Source: Tridacna crocea (lineage: Eukaryota; Mollusca; Bivalvia; Cardiida; Cardiidae). From it: a stretch of DNA of 64,000 nt. Each line of letters begins with the position of its first letter. The stretch's first letter is position 1. The DNA lies in assembly GCA_943736015.1 (NCBI GenBank), contig OX031058.1, positions 23,275,001 to 23,339,000 of the forward strand. Reading direction: 5' to 3'. The notes beneath the pieces are model-generated. The model ran no database searches. It had not been told where the DNA came from and worked only from the letters and a program-made list of their open reading frames with translations. Position numbers and translations under genes: made by a program. Below are positions 20,129 through 31,015 of the stretch, one piece after another.

Positions 20129-20358
20129 TTAACTCTTTATCACACCATAAAAATGTAAACTTGTCAAAATTGAAAGCATTTGCAGATGACAATTCAAATG
20201 TGTCTCAAATAATGTTACTTGTCTTTGATAGGTAAGAAAACATTAAGGGAAAAGGAGAAAATGCTGGTTACCAGCATTTTCTCCTTTTCCTTCAATGTTT
20301 TCAAAAGGCTTCTTCCTCAGGGGTCGTTAAAAATCAGGAATGTGTGGTAAAGAGTTAA
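20129..20358 (-). mobile_element. Mite-A copy, full length
   Basis: TTAACTCTTTATCACACC to GTGTGGTAAAGAGTTAA. The palindrome's outer part changed symmetrically: ATTAAGGG opposite CCTTCAAT. Confidence 0.85.
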
Positions 20359-20509
20359 CACAAAAGCAAAATAAAGACAAGTCCAAATTGCAGGGAATAA
20401 CTGATATGTAGTTCAAATGATGGAATTGATCTTAAGTAGGGTGGAAAAAAGTGGGGGAGAAGAAGAAAGTGCGGCAACCTAGGTATTTATTTTTCAAATA
20501 ATGTTTACC

Positions 20510-20970
20510 TCTTTTGTAACCAAACGACAGAATTTGCCAAACTAGACCAAACTGAAAGCATTTGCAGACGACAAGTCAAAGGTGGCTCAAATGATGAGAT
20601 TTGTCTATGATAGGATGGAAAAATTGTGGGAAAAGGAGAATTTAACCCTTTACCAGATGACAAAATTTTAGCCCTGTCCAAATTGAAAGCGTTTGCAGAC
20701 GACATTTTCAGTGTGGCTCAAATGGTGCAATTGTTTATTGATAGGGTAGAAAACATTGTGGGAAAAGGAGAAAATGCTGGTTTCCACCATTTTCTCTTTC
20801 TCCCACAATGTTTTCAAAAAGCTTCCTTCCAAGGGTCGTCAAAAGTTGTCACTGTGTGGGAAAGGGTCAAATGCTGGTTATACCAGCATTTGACCCTTTC
20901 CCTTCAATGTTTTCAAATGTGTCTTCTTCCTCAGGGTCGTTCAAAGGTTTAATTGTGCGGTAAAGAGTTA
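20510..20970 (-). mobile_element. Mite-A host copy split at its palindrome
   Basis: The left half runs from TTGTAACCAAACGACAG to TTGTGGGAAAAGGAGAA. The right half resumes near ATGCTGGTTATACCAGC and continues with TTTCAAATGTGTCTTC and GTGCGGTAAAGAGTTA. The right palindrome arm is rewritten (see findings). Confidence 0.7.
20642..20868 (-). mobile_element. Mite-A nested in a Mite-A palindrome
   Basis: TTAACCCTTTACCAGATGAC to GTGTGGGAAAGGGTCAA. The insert sits within the left palindrome arm of the host. Its own palindrome is imperfect (GCTGGTTTCCACCAT). Confidence 0.75.
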
Positions 20971-21157
20971 TTAAAGGCTTCTTTCTCGGAATGATTAAAA
21001 GTCCACATGTGTGGTAAATGTTTATCAAGCAGTTTGTCTACTTCCTACAATGTTTCCAACACTTGCAAAGACGAATCCATTGGCATGAGCCATATTTCAT
21101 TTGTTGTCTGCAGTTTCAATCCAGACGAGCTTATTTTGTTGTCTGGTACAAGGAAAG

Positions 21158-21460
21158 TTTGTAGAGCCTCTGTATTTCAGTCGGTAGTGTACAGGAGTTG
21201 AAAACGGGGTTACGGGTGATCCCGGGCCCCGTCAATTTCTTTTCGAGGAATTTGATTACTATAAGTCATTGTGACAGGATTCATTCCTCTCTCGCTGCTG
21301 ATCATTGTTTAGACGATTGTTATATCGGAAAGCAGCCCATGGCTTGGAAAGAATATTGTGCAGAGTGCTGGTTAAAAAACTCTAGGATAGCATGGATAGG
21401 TGCACTGGCCACCGCAATAAAAATGAAGTAATGTTGAAAACAGCTTTAAACACTATACAT
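21158..21460 (+). repeat. SINE-2 copy
   Basis: A degraded tRNA-like head (ATTTCAGTCGGTAGTG), then TCAATTTCTTTTCGAGG, CGGAAAGCAGCCCATGGC and GTGCAGAGTGCTGGTT, ending GTTGAAAACAGCTTTAAAC. Confidence 0.6.
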
Positions 21461-21478
21461 AGAAACACACAAACAAAG

Positions 21479-21715
21479 TTTAGTCTTTATCAGACAACAA
21501 AATTTTAGACAAGGCCAAATTGCAAGCAGTTGCAAAATAACAATTTTAGTGTAACGTAATTCAAATTTAGATTTTGTCTCTGATAGAGTAGAAACAGTGT
21601 GGGAAAAGGAGGAATTACAAATTATAAGAGTTTTTTTTTTCTTTTTCAACAGTTGTTTTCCATAAGGAGATTTCCTCAGGGTCGTTGAAAGTCAAGATTG
21701 TATAGTAAAGGGTTA
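21479..21715 (-). mobile_element. Mite-A copy, palindrome eroded
   Basis: TAGTCTTTATCAGACAAC to GTATAGTAAAGGGTTAA. The central palindrome is largely lost, with a T-rich right arm. Confidence 0.65.
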
Positions 21716-21799
21716 AGGCTCAGTTTGGTCAGTAAAAATTATCCTATTCTGACAGAGAATGTTTTCAAGAGTTACTGTCTACTGCAGACAATACAAGAG

Positions 21800-22020
21800 T
21801 TTCCCAAAAAAATCATCATTTCTAACAAAAATGAGACAGAAAACTTTTGTAAACATTGTGGGAAAAGGTGAAGATGCTGGTAAACAGCATTTTCTCCCTT
21901 TGCCACAATGTTTTCTACCATTCAACCAATCAAAATTTACTCTCTGAGTCATATCCATTTTGCTGTCTGCAATGCTTTCAATTTGGACCAGTCTATCATT
22001 TTGTCATTTGATACAGAGTG
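21800..22020 (+). mobile_element. Mite-A copy with mixed A/B palindrome
   Basis: The left arm GGGAAAAGGTGAAG carries the Mite-B base at one position. The right arm CTCCCTTTGCCACAATG carries it at another. The right end is CATTTGATACAGAG. Confidence 0.6.
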
Positions 22021-22065
22021 AAAGAAATGAGAATTATATTGAGAAAGAGAAAGGGAAGAAGGAAA

Positions 22066-23350
22066 CTAGAAGGCCCTGAAGGGCCTGAATATGCTCTACT
22101 GGCAGAGAGTTTGCTTTTAAATAAAGCATACATAGGAATTCATTACGCAAAAAGACAAAAAACATTGACATTTTCAACTCAAAATGGCTACTTTTCCATT
22201 ACTGTTGGTTGAATTTTTTCAAACTCAACAGGGTTAAAAAGGTATTGATGGGATAAACAAGCTGAAAAATTCATAAAATCTGATCACAAATAAATAATTT
22301 ATCATGTAAACAGACAATGAAATTGTTCAATTTGAAAAGACTACTTTTCCCATACCGTTAGTCAGATTTTTTTCAAAATTGATAGGGTTAAAGCTATTGA
22401 TGAGATAAACAAACTGTGCAAGTTTCACGGAAATCTGACCAAAAATGAAGACTTTATCGCGTAAACAAGAAATGTAATTTTTCAACTTGAAATGGCTACT
22501 TTTCCCATACTCTTTGTTGGATTTTTTTCAAAATCAATAGGGTTGAAGCTATTGATTAGATAAACAAACTATGCAAGTTTCATGGAAATCTGACCTAAAA
22601 TGAAGATATTATTGTGTAAACAAGAACAGTAAATTCTAAACTTGAAATGGCTACTTTTCCCATACTCTTTGTTGGAATTTTTTCAAAATCAATAGGGTTG
22701 AAGCTATTGATAAGATAAACAAACTCTGCAAGTTTAATGGAAATCTGACCTAAAATGAAGACTTTATTGTGTAAACAAGAAATGTAAATTTTAAACTTGA
22801 AATGGCTACTTTTCCCATACTGTTTGTCAGATTTTTTTCAAAATCAATAGGGTTAAAGCTATTGATGAGATAAACAAACTGTGCAAGTTTCACGAAAATC
22901 TGATGACAAATGAAGACTTTATCGCGTAAACAAGAAATGTAAATTTTAAACTTGAAATGGCTACTTTTCCCATACTGTTTGTCGGATTTTTTTCAAAATC
23001 GATAGGGTTAAAGCTATTGATGAGATAAACAAACTGTGCAAGTTTCACGAAAATCTGATGACAAATGAAGACTTTATCGTGTAAACAAGAATTGGAAATT
23101 TTAAACTTGAAATGGCTACTTTTCCCATATTGTTTGTTGGATTTTTCTCAAAATCAATAGGGTTGAAGCTATTGATGAGATTAACAAACTGTGCAAGTTT
23201 CACAAAAATCTGACAACAAATGCAGACTTTATCGCGTAAACAAGAAAAAGACTAACGGACGGACAGACGGACGGACAGACAGACGGACGGACGGACGACG
23301 GAAACCACGCCATGACATAAGCTCTGCTGGCTGAAAGCCAGTAGAGCTAA
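22066..23350 (+). mobile_element. Hairpin-capped tandem-repeat element, type 3
   Basis: The 5' cap is AGGCCCTGAAGGGCCT followed by GCTCTACTGGC. About seven ~150-bp monomers follow (GAAATGGCTACTTTTCCC, AATCGATAGGGTTAAAGC, GTGCAAGTTTCACG). A GGACGGACAGACGG tract and the 3' cap CTGGCTGAAAGCCAG with TAGAGCTAA close the element. GCTCTACTGGC and GCCAGTAGAGC are inverted subterminal repeats. The layout matches the type 1 element although the sequence differs. Confidence 0.7.
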
Positions 23351-23646
23351 AAACCATCTCTACACAGAATATAAAACCTCTGTTTCTCAAGTGCTATTTC
23401 GTGATGCTGTCTTTCAATTTTTTTAACCAAACATTATCCCACATTCTACAACCTGAAAGAGAAGGCTTTACCTGCTACCTTTGAGAGTGATATTGATAAG
23501 AATTTTAATGGACCTATTCAACTCGGAAAAAACTTCCTATATACCCAGATTTTTTTTCCAAATTTCCTAAGTACCGGTATTAGACACTACAATGTACATA
23601 ACAAAGTAGTAGACTATATAGATTCAAGACCTGACTGCAAGTTCAT
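23351..23646. other. Stretch with nothing recognised
   Basis: No gene, repeat terminus or structure was identified between the two mobile elements. Confidence 0.35.
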
Positions 23647-24492
23647 TAGTGCTGAAACGGTTTACCTATATACGATTAACCGTGGTCTGTTCAAAGAAAA
23701 AACCGAAACCGGTACGAATTTTACAGTATCGATATTTCTGCAATATGTCAAATTCTCTTAATTGCATTAGAAAGTCCGGTTTTTCCAAAAATTTTGTCAG
23801 AAATCGATCGTTTTTCAACTTACCAAAAGATTTACAAAAGCGAAAGTTGTTTACTTTTTCTACAGGCGGTGTCACCAGTGTTAAGGTAAAATTATGACCA
23901 CGTCAAATTCACGACACGAACTCCAAATAACCGTCGGCCGTAATGCTGATTTTTGACCAACAGAGTTTGTTATTTCTTTCCTATAACTTTTCTCACGCTT
24001 ATTTTGCAGTTTTTTTTCGTGGTAGATAAGCGGGAAAGTATTAGTGTTAGTAACAGAGTAAGTTAGTGCATCGCACTGTCTTCTCTGTTGAGCTCCCAAA
24101 GTTCATAATAATAGGACAGCTGGTTTCTACATAAACAAGTGCGCCCTCTAAGCGAGTGTTCAGTACTGCTGGTGACTTTTTGTCAGCACAGAGGGCTTCG
24201 CTGGGTGCTGACAAGGTTGACATGCTAATATTTTTTAAAAAGAACATGACTTCACATGTCGCTGAGTCATTTACTTGTTTCTATGGACAATTCTTAATTT
24301 CTTTGTCATTTTAATCTAGTCTGTGTTAAAGACTAGTCAAATTTTTTAGCATATGCTACTCTAACAGTGACTACAAGTGGTCAGATATGCTAAATGTCAG
24401 TATAAACAGCATATTGCAATATGTATTGCAATACGAGTCAGCCGTATCGCAATAAATTGCAATACGCTTTTTACCATATTGTTTCACCCCTA
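23647..24492. mobile_element. hAT-like non-autonomous element
   Basis: Left end TAGTGCTGAAACGG, right end GTTTCACCCCTA: inverted ends with the hAT-type TAGnG start. Flanking octamers AAGTTCAT and ATGTTCAC agree at six of eight positions, compatible with an aged 8-bp target duplication. The last ~80 bp before the right end is rich in TATTGCAATA-type palindromes. No transposase is encoded. Confidence 0.6.
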
Positions 24493-24582
24493 ATGTTCAC
24501 ACTGCATATTCTAAGCAGTCTGATCCTGAACTACACTTTCTGAACCAGCCAGTTAGCAGGTCCAAGCCCTTCAAAAGTTAGG

Positions 24583-25930
24583 CAAGAGGGCCACTAGCCC
24601 TTAGAAGTGCTCAACTGGGTAAAGTCATCAAGGGTTGATTAAGCTGAAGAGATCCAGCTTGATAAAACATGAGAGTAAGTGACCTACTTTTGACCTGATG
24701 AGACCTTATTGCCATCTTGATTGAGAAATCAAGACAAATATCCTGACAAAATATTATAATATCAGGCTGAAAATGTGACCTTAACTATGCACATGATGCT
24801 TTTCTAAGGTTTGCCCCAGTGACCTACTTTCCAACCTGGCATGACCAAAAGTAAACTTGTCTGAGAAATTATCTAAATAACTTTTCTTAACGAGTTGCAT
24901 GAGAACCAGGCTTAAAATATGGCTCTAAAATGCACACAAGCTTTTCTAAGGTTTTTTGCAATGACATGATCTAATTCAATCTGAGATCTAAGAATTGATC
25001 AAGACAAACATTCTGACCAAGTTTCATAAGAATCTAGCTAAACATGTGGCCTATACTGTGCATCAAGGTTTTTCTATAATTCGGCCCTGTGACCTACTTT
25101 TTAACCCAAAGCAACCAAATTTTAAACTTGAATGAGATATTATGAAGACAAACATTCTGACCAAGTGTCATGGGTATCAGACTGAAAATGTGGTCTCTAC
25201 TGTATATACAAGGCTTTTCCTTGATTCGGCCTACTCTACTGATCTACATTACCAAATTTCCTACAAGTCCAAATACCACCAAGACAAACATTCTAACTAA
25301 GTTTCATGTATCAGGCTAAAATGTGGCCTAGATTATGCACACAAGGTTTTTCTAAGTTTTAGCCCCATATTTTTATTCCCTGCCGAAGGCAGAGGGATAC
25401 AGTTGTAGCATTTTCCGTCCATCCTTCTGTTTGTGTGTCTGTCTGGGTAAACATCTCCAATACCTAATTGGACGGAATTTTGAAAAACTTAATACATGTG
25501 CACAATAGCTGATTCTGCAGAGAACCTTTCTTTATTGTTAGATTCAATACAAAATGGCTGATTAGGAGGTCTTTTTCGGTGGGGGATACCATTTCAACGA
25601 AATTGCTTGTTTGACTCTATGTGACTCTATTTCAAACGTAATTGAGATATCATCAAGACAAAATATTCTGGCCAAGTTTCATGAGTATCAGACTGAAAAA
25701 GTGGCCTCTAGAGTGCACACAAGATATTTTTACCGTACGGTTCAGTGACCTACTTTTTGACCTGACATGATTAAATTTTGGACCTGTCCAAGATTTTATC
25801 AAGATAAATATTTTGACCAAGTTTCATGAGTATCTGACTGAATATGTGTGCCCGAAAAAGCACAAATGATAAATGTTGACATCTGCATGACAGCTAGATG
25901 GCACAGGGGGAAGCTAGACATAGCACAATC
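24583..25930 (+). repeat. Hairpin-capped tandem array, type 5 (degenerate)
   Basis: Starts CAAGAGGGCCACTAGCCCT, a hairpin like the type 1 cap. Diverged ~150-200 bp monomers follow with GTGACCTACTTTTTGACC, CATTCTGACCAAGTTTCATG and AGGCTGAAAATGTGGCC. It is interrupted at 25.4 kb by another hairpin-starting repeat. No 3' cap is recognised. Confidence 0.5.
25373..25590. repeat. Short hairpin-headed insert in the array
   Basis: Begins TCCCTGCCGAAGGCAGAGGGA (a near-perfect hairpin), then a CCGTCC/CTGTCTG tract, and ends GGTGGGGGATACC. The array monomers resume afterwards. Confidence 0.5.
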
Positions 25931-25932
25931 AC

Positions 25933-26161
25933 TTAACCCTTTACCTCATAGGGCATTTCTATGGTATCTCCAATTGACCCTAAATAACAGCAAGGATGAA
26001 GCTGTTTCTTATGTGTACAAGACACCTTTTGATAGCATAGAAAACATTGTGGCAAAAGGTGAAATTGCTCGTCACGAGCAATTTCACCTTTTGCCACAAT
26101 GTTTTCTAAAGGCTCCTACAAGCAATGTGTAGAAATGAGTATCTGTGGAGTTAAGGGTTAA
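25933..26161 (-). mobile_element. Mite-B copy, full length
   Basis: The best Mite-B copy. TTAA lies at both ends. Left end CCCTTTACCTCATAGGGC, right end GTGGAGTTAAGGGTTAA. The palindrome is perfect around TTGCTCGTCACGAGCAA with arms reaching GAAAACATTGTGG. Confidence 0.9.
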
Positions 26162-26187
26162 GCTCATCTTAATTACTTTGGTGAGCT

Positions 26188-26344
26188 AAAAACATTAAAG
26201 GAAAAGGAGAAAGTACTGGTAACCAGAATTCTCTCTTTTTCTACCCTTACATAGACAAAAGTACATCGTTTGAGCCACATCAAAATGTCATCTCAAAATC
26301 TCTTCAAATTCGTGGAGAATTTTGTTGTCTGGTAAAGAAATTAA
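26188..26344 (+). mobile_element. Mite-A copy, diverged
   Basis: AAAACATTAAAGGAAAAGG, then ACTGGTAACCAG, ending GTTGTCTGGTAAAG. It shares its right TTAA with the next copy. Confidence 0.5.
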
Positions 26345-26552
26345 CTCTTTACCACTCAGTCCCTCAGGCTTTAACAATCTTGAAAAAGACAGCTGTTGAA
26401 AACATTGCATAAAAAGGAAAACATGCTGGTTACCAACAATTTTTCCATTTCCTACAATGTTTTCTGTTATTCTATTCATCATCTTAATAAGCATCAATTT
26501 GTAGTCTGCAAACACTTTGAATTTGGACAACTCTAAAATTTTGTAGTCTGCC
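26341..26552 (+). mobile_element. Mite-A copy, right end truncated
   Basis: TTAACTCTTTACCACTCAG opens it. The palindrome is around GCTGGTTACCAAC with eroded arms. It stops after TTTTGTAGTCTG. Confidence 0.6.
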
Positions 26553-26670
26553 GGAAAACAAAATCGAGGAAAAGCTTATCAGTAGGGTTCCAGTGTGAAG
26601 CGCCTCATTACAGATTTAACCCATTATCAGACGACAAAATATTTAGACACCCTCATTAATACAAATTCTC

Positions 26671-26895
26671 TTTACCAAACGTCAAAATTTTAGACATGTC
26701 CAAATTGAAAGCATTTACAGACAACAACAAAATGAATGTGACTCAAAAATTGACAACTGTTTTGGGAAGGTTAGAAAACATTGTTGGAAAAGGAGAAAAT
26801 GCTGGTAAGCAGCATTCCTCCTTCATCCACAATGTTTTCAAAAGGCTTCTTCCCTGTCGTCATTTTAACTTGGGATTGTGCGGTTACAGATAAAC
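26671..26895 (-). mobile_element. Mite-A copy
   Basis: CTCTTTACCAAACGTC, CAAATTGAAAGC, a palindrome GCTGGTAAGCAGC with a shortened right arm, and a right end GATTGTGCGGTTAC. Confidence 0.65.
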
Positions 26896-26899
26896 CATT

Positions 26900-27040
26900 T
26901 CCCTAAAACTCTGTAAGACTTACAAATTCAAAACATCTGCAAAGAGCCAATTCATAACTATTACAATTGAGAGCATTTTCTCCTTTTCTCATAATGTTTT
27001 CAAAACCATCCTGCTCAACTTTGGATTGAGTGGCTAAAAT
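26900..27040 (-). mobile_element. Mite-A remnant
   Basis: Only GAGCATTTTCTCC and ATAATGTTTTCAAAACC plus the end GATTGAGTGGCTAAA remain. The left palindrome arm is gone. Confidence 0.35.
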
Positions 27041-27052
27041 TGTGTTCAGACA

Positions 27053-27289
27053 ATTAACCCTTTACAGCACAATGCTGACTTTAGACGACCCTAGGAAAGA
27101 AGCCTTTTAAATACACTGTGGGAAAAGGAGAAAATGCTGGAAACCAATATTTTCTCCTTTTTCTAGAATGTTTTCTATCCTATCAAGTATCACAGAGAAA
27201 TTTACCATTAGTGCCACATTAACGTTGTCATCTGAATTCTGTTTTCAATTTTTACAAGGCTAAAATTCTCTCATTTGATGAAGGGTTAA
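27053..27289 (+). mobile_element. Mite-A copy, full length
   Basis: TTAACCCTTTACAGCAC to TTTGATGAAGGGTTAA. The palindrome has several mismatches (GCTGGAAACCAATAT). Confidence 0.75.
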
Positions 27290-27450
27290 ATGCTGCTAAA
27301 ATGGTAGGATTTCTTTCGTAAGGATAGAAAAGGAGGCAAAAAGACACATTTAATGCCTGCTACTAGCGAATTCTCCTTTACCCATAAAACTTTAAAAAGT
27401 ATTATTCCTGATATTTGTAAAATCACAGAATCATTTTGGTAAAGGGTTAA
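27286..27450 (-). mobile_element. Mite-A right half
   Basis: Starts near the palindrome and ends CATTTTGGTAAAGGGTTAA. It shares TTAA with the preceding copy. Confidence 0.5.
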
Positions 27451-27617
27451 AGTGCGAGGAGAAAAAAGCACAGAACACCAATCTCGTCTCCATTAGAATC
27501 TGTTATTAATAATAATGACTCCTTTCATAAGCACCAGATCGGGAGACATCAAGCGTAATTGAGAAGCCATAGTTATAATCCATTACTTCCCGCAGATTAT
27601 CTTCTTCAAATTAGGGA

Positions 27618-27636
27618 AAGGGGGGGGGGGGGGGGT
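27618..27636. repeat. Poly-G tract
   Basis: About 18 consecutive G. Its length may be unreliable in any assembly. Confidence 0.7.
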
Positions 27637-27665
27637 TGGATTCAAAGAGACTGGTACAATGACAC

Positions 27666-27799
27666 TTAACTCTTTACCACACAATGACAAGTTTTGATAA
27701 CCCTGAGGGAGAAGCCCATCAAATAATGATTTTCACTTTTATTTTGTCACGCTTTCAATTTGAAGATGTCTAAAATTTTGTCGTGTGGTAAAGAGTTAA
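27666..27799 (+). mobile_element. Mite-A deletion derivative lacking the palindrome
   Basis: Complete TTAA termini (TTAACTCTTTACCACAC ... GTGTGGTAAAGAGTTAA) enclose only 134 bp. The whole palindrome is missing between CATCAAATAATG and TTTTCACTTTTATTTTG. Confidence 0.8.
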
Positions 27800-28039
27800 A
27801 TTAATTCTGAAATTTCCCTTTGAATGTAGGCCTTTTTCAAAACAAAAACAAAAGCTTAGTTTTTGTTTCCTTCTATTTTTTTCATGGGCCTTTGTTTTTT
27901 GTACTTCATCCTTCAGGCCCTGTTTCCTATACTCCACCATTCAGGCCTTGCTTTAATGATGTCAAACTTAAAAAATAAGATTATAACACATATAACTATC
28001 AAATATGCAATTTTCAGGTAACTTTGGAAAAAACATGAT

Positions 28040-28135
28040 ACAAAGTAAGATCTCGTAAAGTGTTGACCCAAGATCAGACTGCATATAATTTGCAACCTGA
28101 TCTTTATCTACAGTTTGCGAAAAACAACATAAGTC
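28040..28135. repeat. Repeat fragment shared with 63.05 kb
   Basis: AAGATCAGACTGCA, then CCTGATCTTTATCTACAG and TTTGCGAAA, also occur with small changes at 63,065-63,120. It borders the left end of the large duplication. Confidence 0.5.
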
Positions 28136-28388
28136 CTGCTTTACATTCTATTGTAATAAAATCAGTTCTCATATTTTGACACAGTGACCTAGTTTACAAG
28201 ACATTTAACCCAGTTGCCTTGTTTTTCGGAGAATATTACCCATATTCAAAAGTAACGGAGTATCATTCTGATTGAAACTGATTGAATTCGGATAATTCTG
28301 TGGCCTCTCTCAAAGCATGTAGGGCTTCTGATATTCGACCTCATGACCTAACTTTTTATCTAAAATGACATCCTGAAGAGCTACTATT

Positions 28389-28553
28389 TCTCCTAACCCT
28401 ACATAATGTCAAAATTTTAAACCTATCCAAATGAAACCATTTTTCAGATGACAAAATATATGTTACTCAAAGTCAAAATTGAAATTTGCTGTTGGACAGG
28501 TAGAAAATATCGTGGAAAAGCAGAAAATAGTAGTTTAGCAGAGTTCTCCAAAT
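28389..28553 (-). mobile_element. Eroded Mite-A
   Basis: AACCCTACATAATGTC, CAGATGACAAAATATATG and GTAGAAAATATCGTGG keep family order. The right half is lost. Confidence 0.5.
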
Positions 28554-29031
28554 GCAGAGATTTTGGAACATATTTGTCCCTTTACATTTATCTGTGAAAT
28601 TTCTCCTGTTTCTACTAGCAGTTTATGGGACAACAATGTCACCTCTCTGAATAATCCTTTTCAGAATAAAATTTATATTCACAGATATATGTCCACGATC
28701 TTGGTTCACCTCATTATCCCTGTAGATGGTGCAGATTCACAGCAGCATAAGTTCTTGGGCAAAGCACTCAAACAATCTAGCAGATCTAGACTAGTATAGA
28801 AGAAACATTTGCAAGTGTGATGTCATTATAACATGACTGAATATTATCCAAAAGTGCATGTGACACCATCCATACAAGCAATACAAAATTAAAGTTTGTC
28901 ATCAATTATAGCACTGGCTAATGTTTACAAAAAATTTGAAAGAAATGAAATTATCTGTCCTAAGGCACGTCTTTACAAAATAATGAATTGATCCAGTGTA
29001 ATTGCCAGGATTATGGAGATATTGCACTCAC
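28554..29031. other. Stretch with nothing recognised
   Basis: No convincing exon or repeat terminus. It includes GCAGATTCACAGCAGC and several short open frames without recognisable motifs. Confidence 0.3.
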
Positions 29032-29169
29032 AGGCATACCCTGTTTGTTTGGCTTAAATAGTTCGAAATTAATTTCAAGAATGTTTGCAACAACCCATTT
29101 TGCAGAAGGTTGCTCAATGAATGCAATTCGAGCAGTTAGTTTGTCTACATGAAGACAATAATTCATTAC
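29032..29169 (-). CDS. Candidate exon of an unrecognised minus-strand gene
   Basis: The minus strand reads VMNYCLHVDKLTARIAFIEQ and continues PSAKWVVANILEINFELFKP up to a consensus donor CCT/GTGAGT. The amino-acid composition is protein-like, unlike the surrounding repeats. An acceptor is proposed at ...GTAGAG but its pyrimidine tract is poor; upstream CAG sites are alternatives. A Mite-A copy begins 27 bp further upstream. I do not recognise the family. The identical exon occurs at 47,287-47,424. Confidence 0.4.
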
Positions 29170-29195
29170 CTCTACAGCAGCTGCTGCATTCATAA

Positions 29196-29435
29196 TTAAC
29201 TCTTTACCACACAACCCCTACTTTTAACGACCCAGAGAAGAAGACTTCTGAAAACATTGAAGCCACCGAGATAGAAGACTTTTAAAAACGCTGTGGAAAA
29301 AGGAGAAAAGGCTGGTTACCAGCACACAGTGTTTTCTACCCTTCCCAGACCAAATTTCAATTTTTCAGTCACTGTCATCTGCAAATGCTTTCAATTTGGA
29401 CCAGTCTTAAATTTTCTCCTGTGGTAAAGGGTTAA
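29196..29435 (+). mobile_element. Mite-A copy with shortened right arm
   Basis: TTAACTCTTTACCACAC to CTGTGGTAAAGGGTTAA. The left region is partly duplicated (GAAGACTTCTGAAAAC / GAAGACTTTTAAAAAC). The right palindrome arm is reduced to CCAGCACACAGTG. Confidence 0.75.
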
Positions 29436-29623
29436 ATTTGCTAACAGAGTGGATCAAAGCCAGACCTCACAGAACTGTGCCATCAGAATTTGCATCTACA
29501 CTGCCCACTATAATTATTCTGTATTATGCAAATGTGACATAATAATGTTTTTGACAGATCATCAGTTCCATTTTTGGTGATTCCATGCTCTTATGGTTTA
29601 TTCCATGCTAGTAGCTATACTAC

Positions 29624-29710
29624 CATTGTCTGCTCAATGTCATATTCTTCAAAGATTTGACCTGTCTTATATGACACATCACTCTCCCCGATATTCTGGA
29701 GTCTTACGCG
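29624..29710 (-). CDS. Candidate exon of an unrecognised minus-strand gene
   Basis: The minus strand encodes RVRLQNIGESDVSYK followed by TGQIFEEYDIEQTM, 29 codons in phase 0. It lies between an acceptor ...CTACTTTATAG and a donor ATG/GTAGTA. The pattern VxLxNxGExDVxYx recalls a strand pair in immunoglobulin-like ASH/HYDIN-type domains of ciliary proteins, but this is a weak resemblance from one exon. Its phase is compatible with the candidate exon at 31.0 kb. A duplicate lies at 47,879-47,965. Confidence 0.4.
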
Positions 29711-30250
29711 CTATAAAGTAGCTATGAAGAAATACTGTGTTTATCAATACATTCGAGGAGAAATGAGGCCTGTTAAAGCTCCAGATTTCTCTAAGATGCT
29801 GGTCATATATAGCTGAGTGAATTACATCTGGTAGCGTTTTATTTTTAAACCTTTACTTTATTTTGAAATTCAAAGTAATGGTTGTCGCGTAGAAAAGTAG
29901 TCTGGTTCTGTATCCAGGATGTCTAAATTAAGATGAGTATTTGTAGAATGCCATCTAGTGGGAGATAATGGCTATACTAACAAGAACATGAAGGTTAGTG
30001 CCCTTCTTAAAATATTACTACCTGCAGACAACATTCTTTCTGAAATATGGTTACAGTAAACAATATGCAGACAACACCCTCTGAAAGCATTTCGGCACAA
30101 GAAGATTTGCCCCTACAAATGATCTTACCATTAGCAATGGCTATTTCACTTCTATTCTTGTTTCAAACATGATTTCAATGTCATTAACCCACTTTTTTAT
30201 TGAAGGGATTGTTCCAAAATTGCATGATGCAAGTTTAATCCAGGAGGTAA

Positions 30251-30487
30251 TGAGTTGACCTTTCAAAAAACAATCCCAGTCTGTAACAATCCTCAGAAAG
30301 ATGGCCTTTGAAAACATTGTGAAAAAAAAAAACAAAATACTGGTGACCATCCATAATTCTTCTTTTCCAAAAAAGTTTTCAAAGATTCCAAATACATATC
30401 CATCATTTAGGCCCTGTTAATTTTGTCCTCTGCAAACGCTTTGAACTTGGACAAGTCTAAAATTTTGTCACCTGGTAAAGAGTTGAT
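30251..30487 (+). mobile_element. Mite-A copy, diverged
   Basis: GAGTTGACCTTTC to CACCTGGTAAAGAGTTGA. The palindrome is mostly destroyed by an A-run and substitutions. Confidence 0.6.
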
Positions 30488-30869
30488 AGACAAATCCCTG
30501 CCACAGGGACCAGCTGATGTCTAAACCTTATACAGAAATCTGCACTTTTAATTAATTCACTTTATTCAACTGTTCACATTTTAAAAGAGTATTTTCAAAA
30601 TGTTTGCTGCAAATTTAATCTTTACAAAATAGTCTGAGAAATCGACTATTAACCCTTAGGCTGCAACACCATATATGTCAGTAATTTATCCTCACTTACT
30701 CAAAGTACTGATTTCTGTACCTTTCTAATTTTTTTTCAAATTTAACATCGTTTTTGCTCACCGGCTGTGTACTTTTCTTTGCAAAGGAAAGAAACTGGAT
30801 CATGCTTACTCGGTATGAAGGTGCATTAATCTGGCATTCTTTTATTTCTCTGATAAGGAAGTTAAAGTA

Positions 30870-31015
30870 TGGCATGATTTGTTAAATAAGAGATAACTAT
30901 AGTCTGGTAAATAATGCCATGCCTTAACTGGAGAAATAAGAAGCTTACGAAAACAATGAAGGAAAAGGAGGAAATACTGTACCGGCAAATAGTAATTTCT
31001 GTTTTTTTCACAAAC
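30870..31015. mobile_element. Possible eroded Mite-A core
   Basis: AAAACAATGAAGGAAAAGG, then ACTGTACCGGCA and a T-rich partner resemble the palindrome. The termini are not recognisable. Confidence 0.3.

Noticed and set aside
20626-20952. Protein-coding gene of about 108 codons
   Set aside because: The whole frame is Mite-A sequence (LKAFADD... peptide) and crosses two nested copies.
30064-30171. Short plus-strand ORF (MQTTPSESISAQEDLPLQ...) ending in a hydrophobic segment
   Set aside because: Only about 35 codons, with no recognisable motif, splice signal or regulatory context; probably chance.
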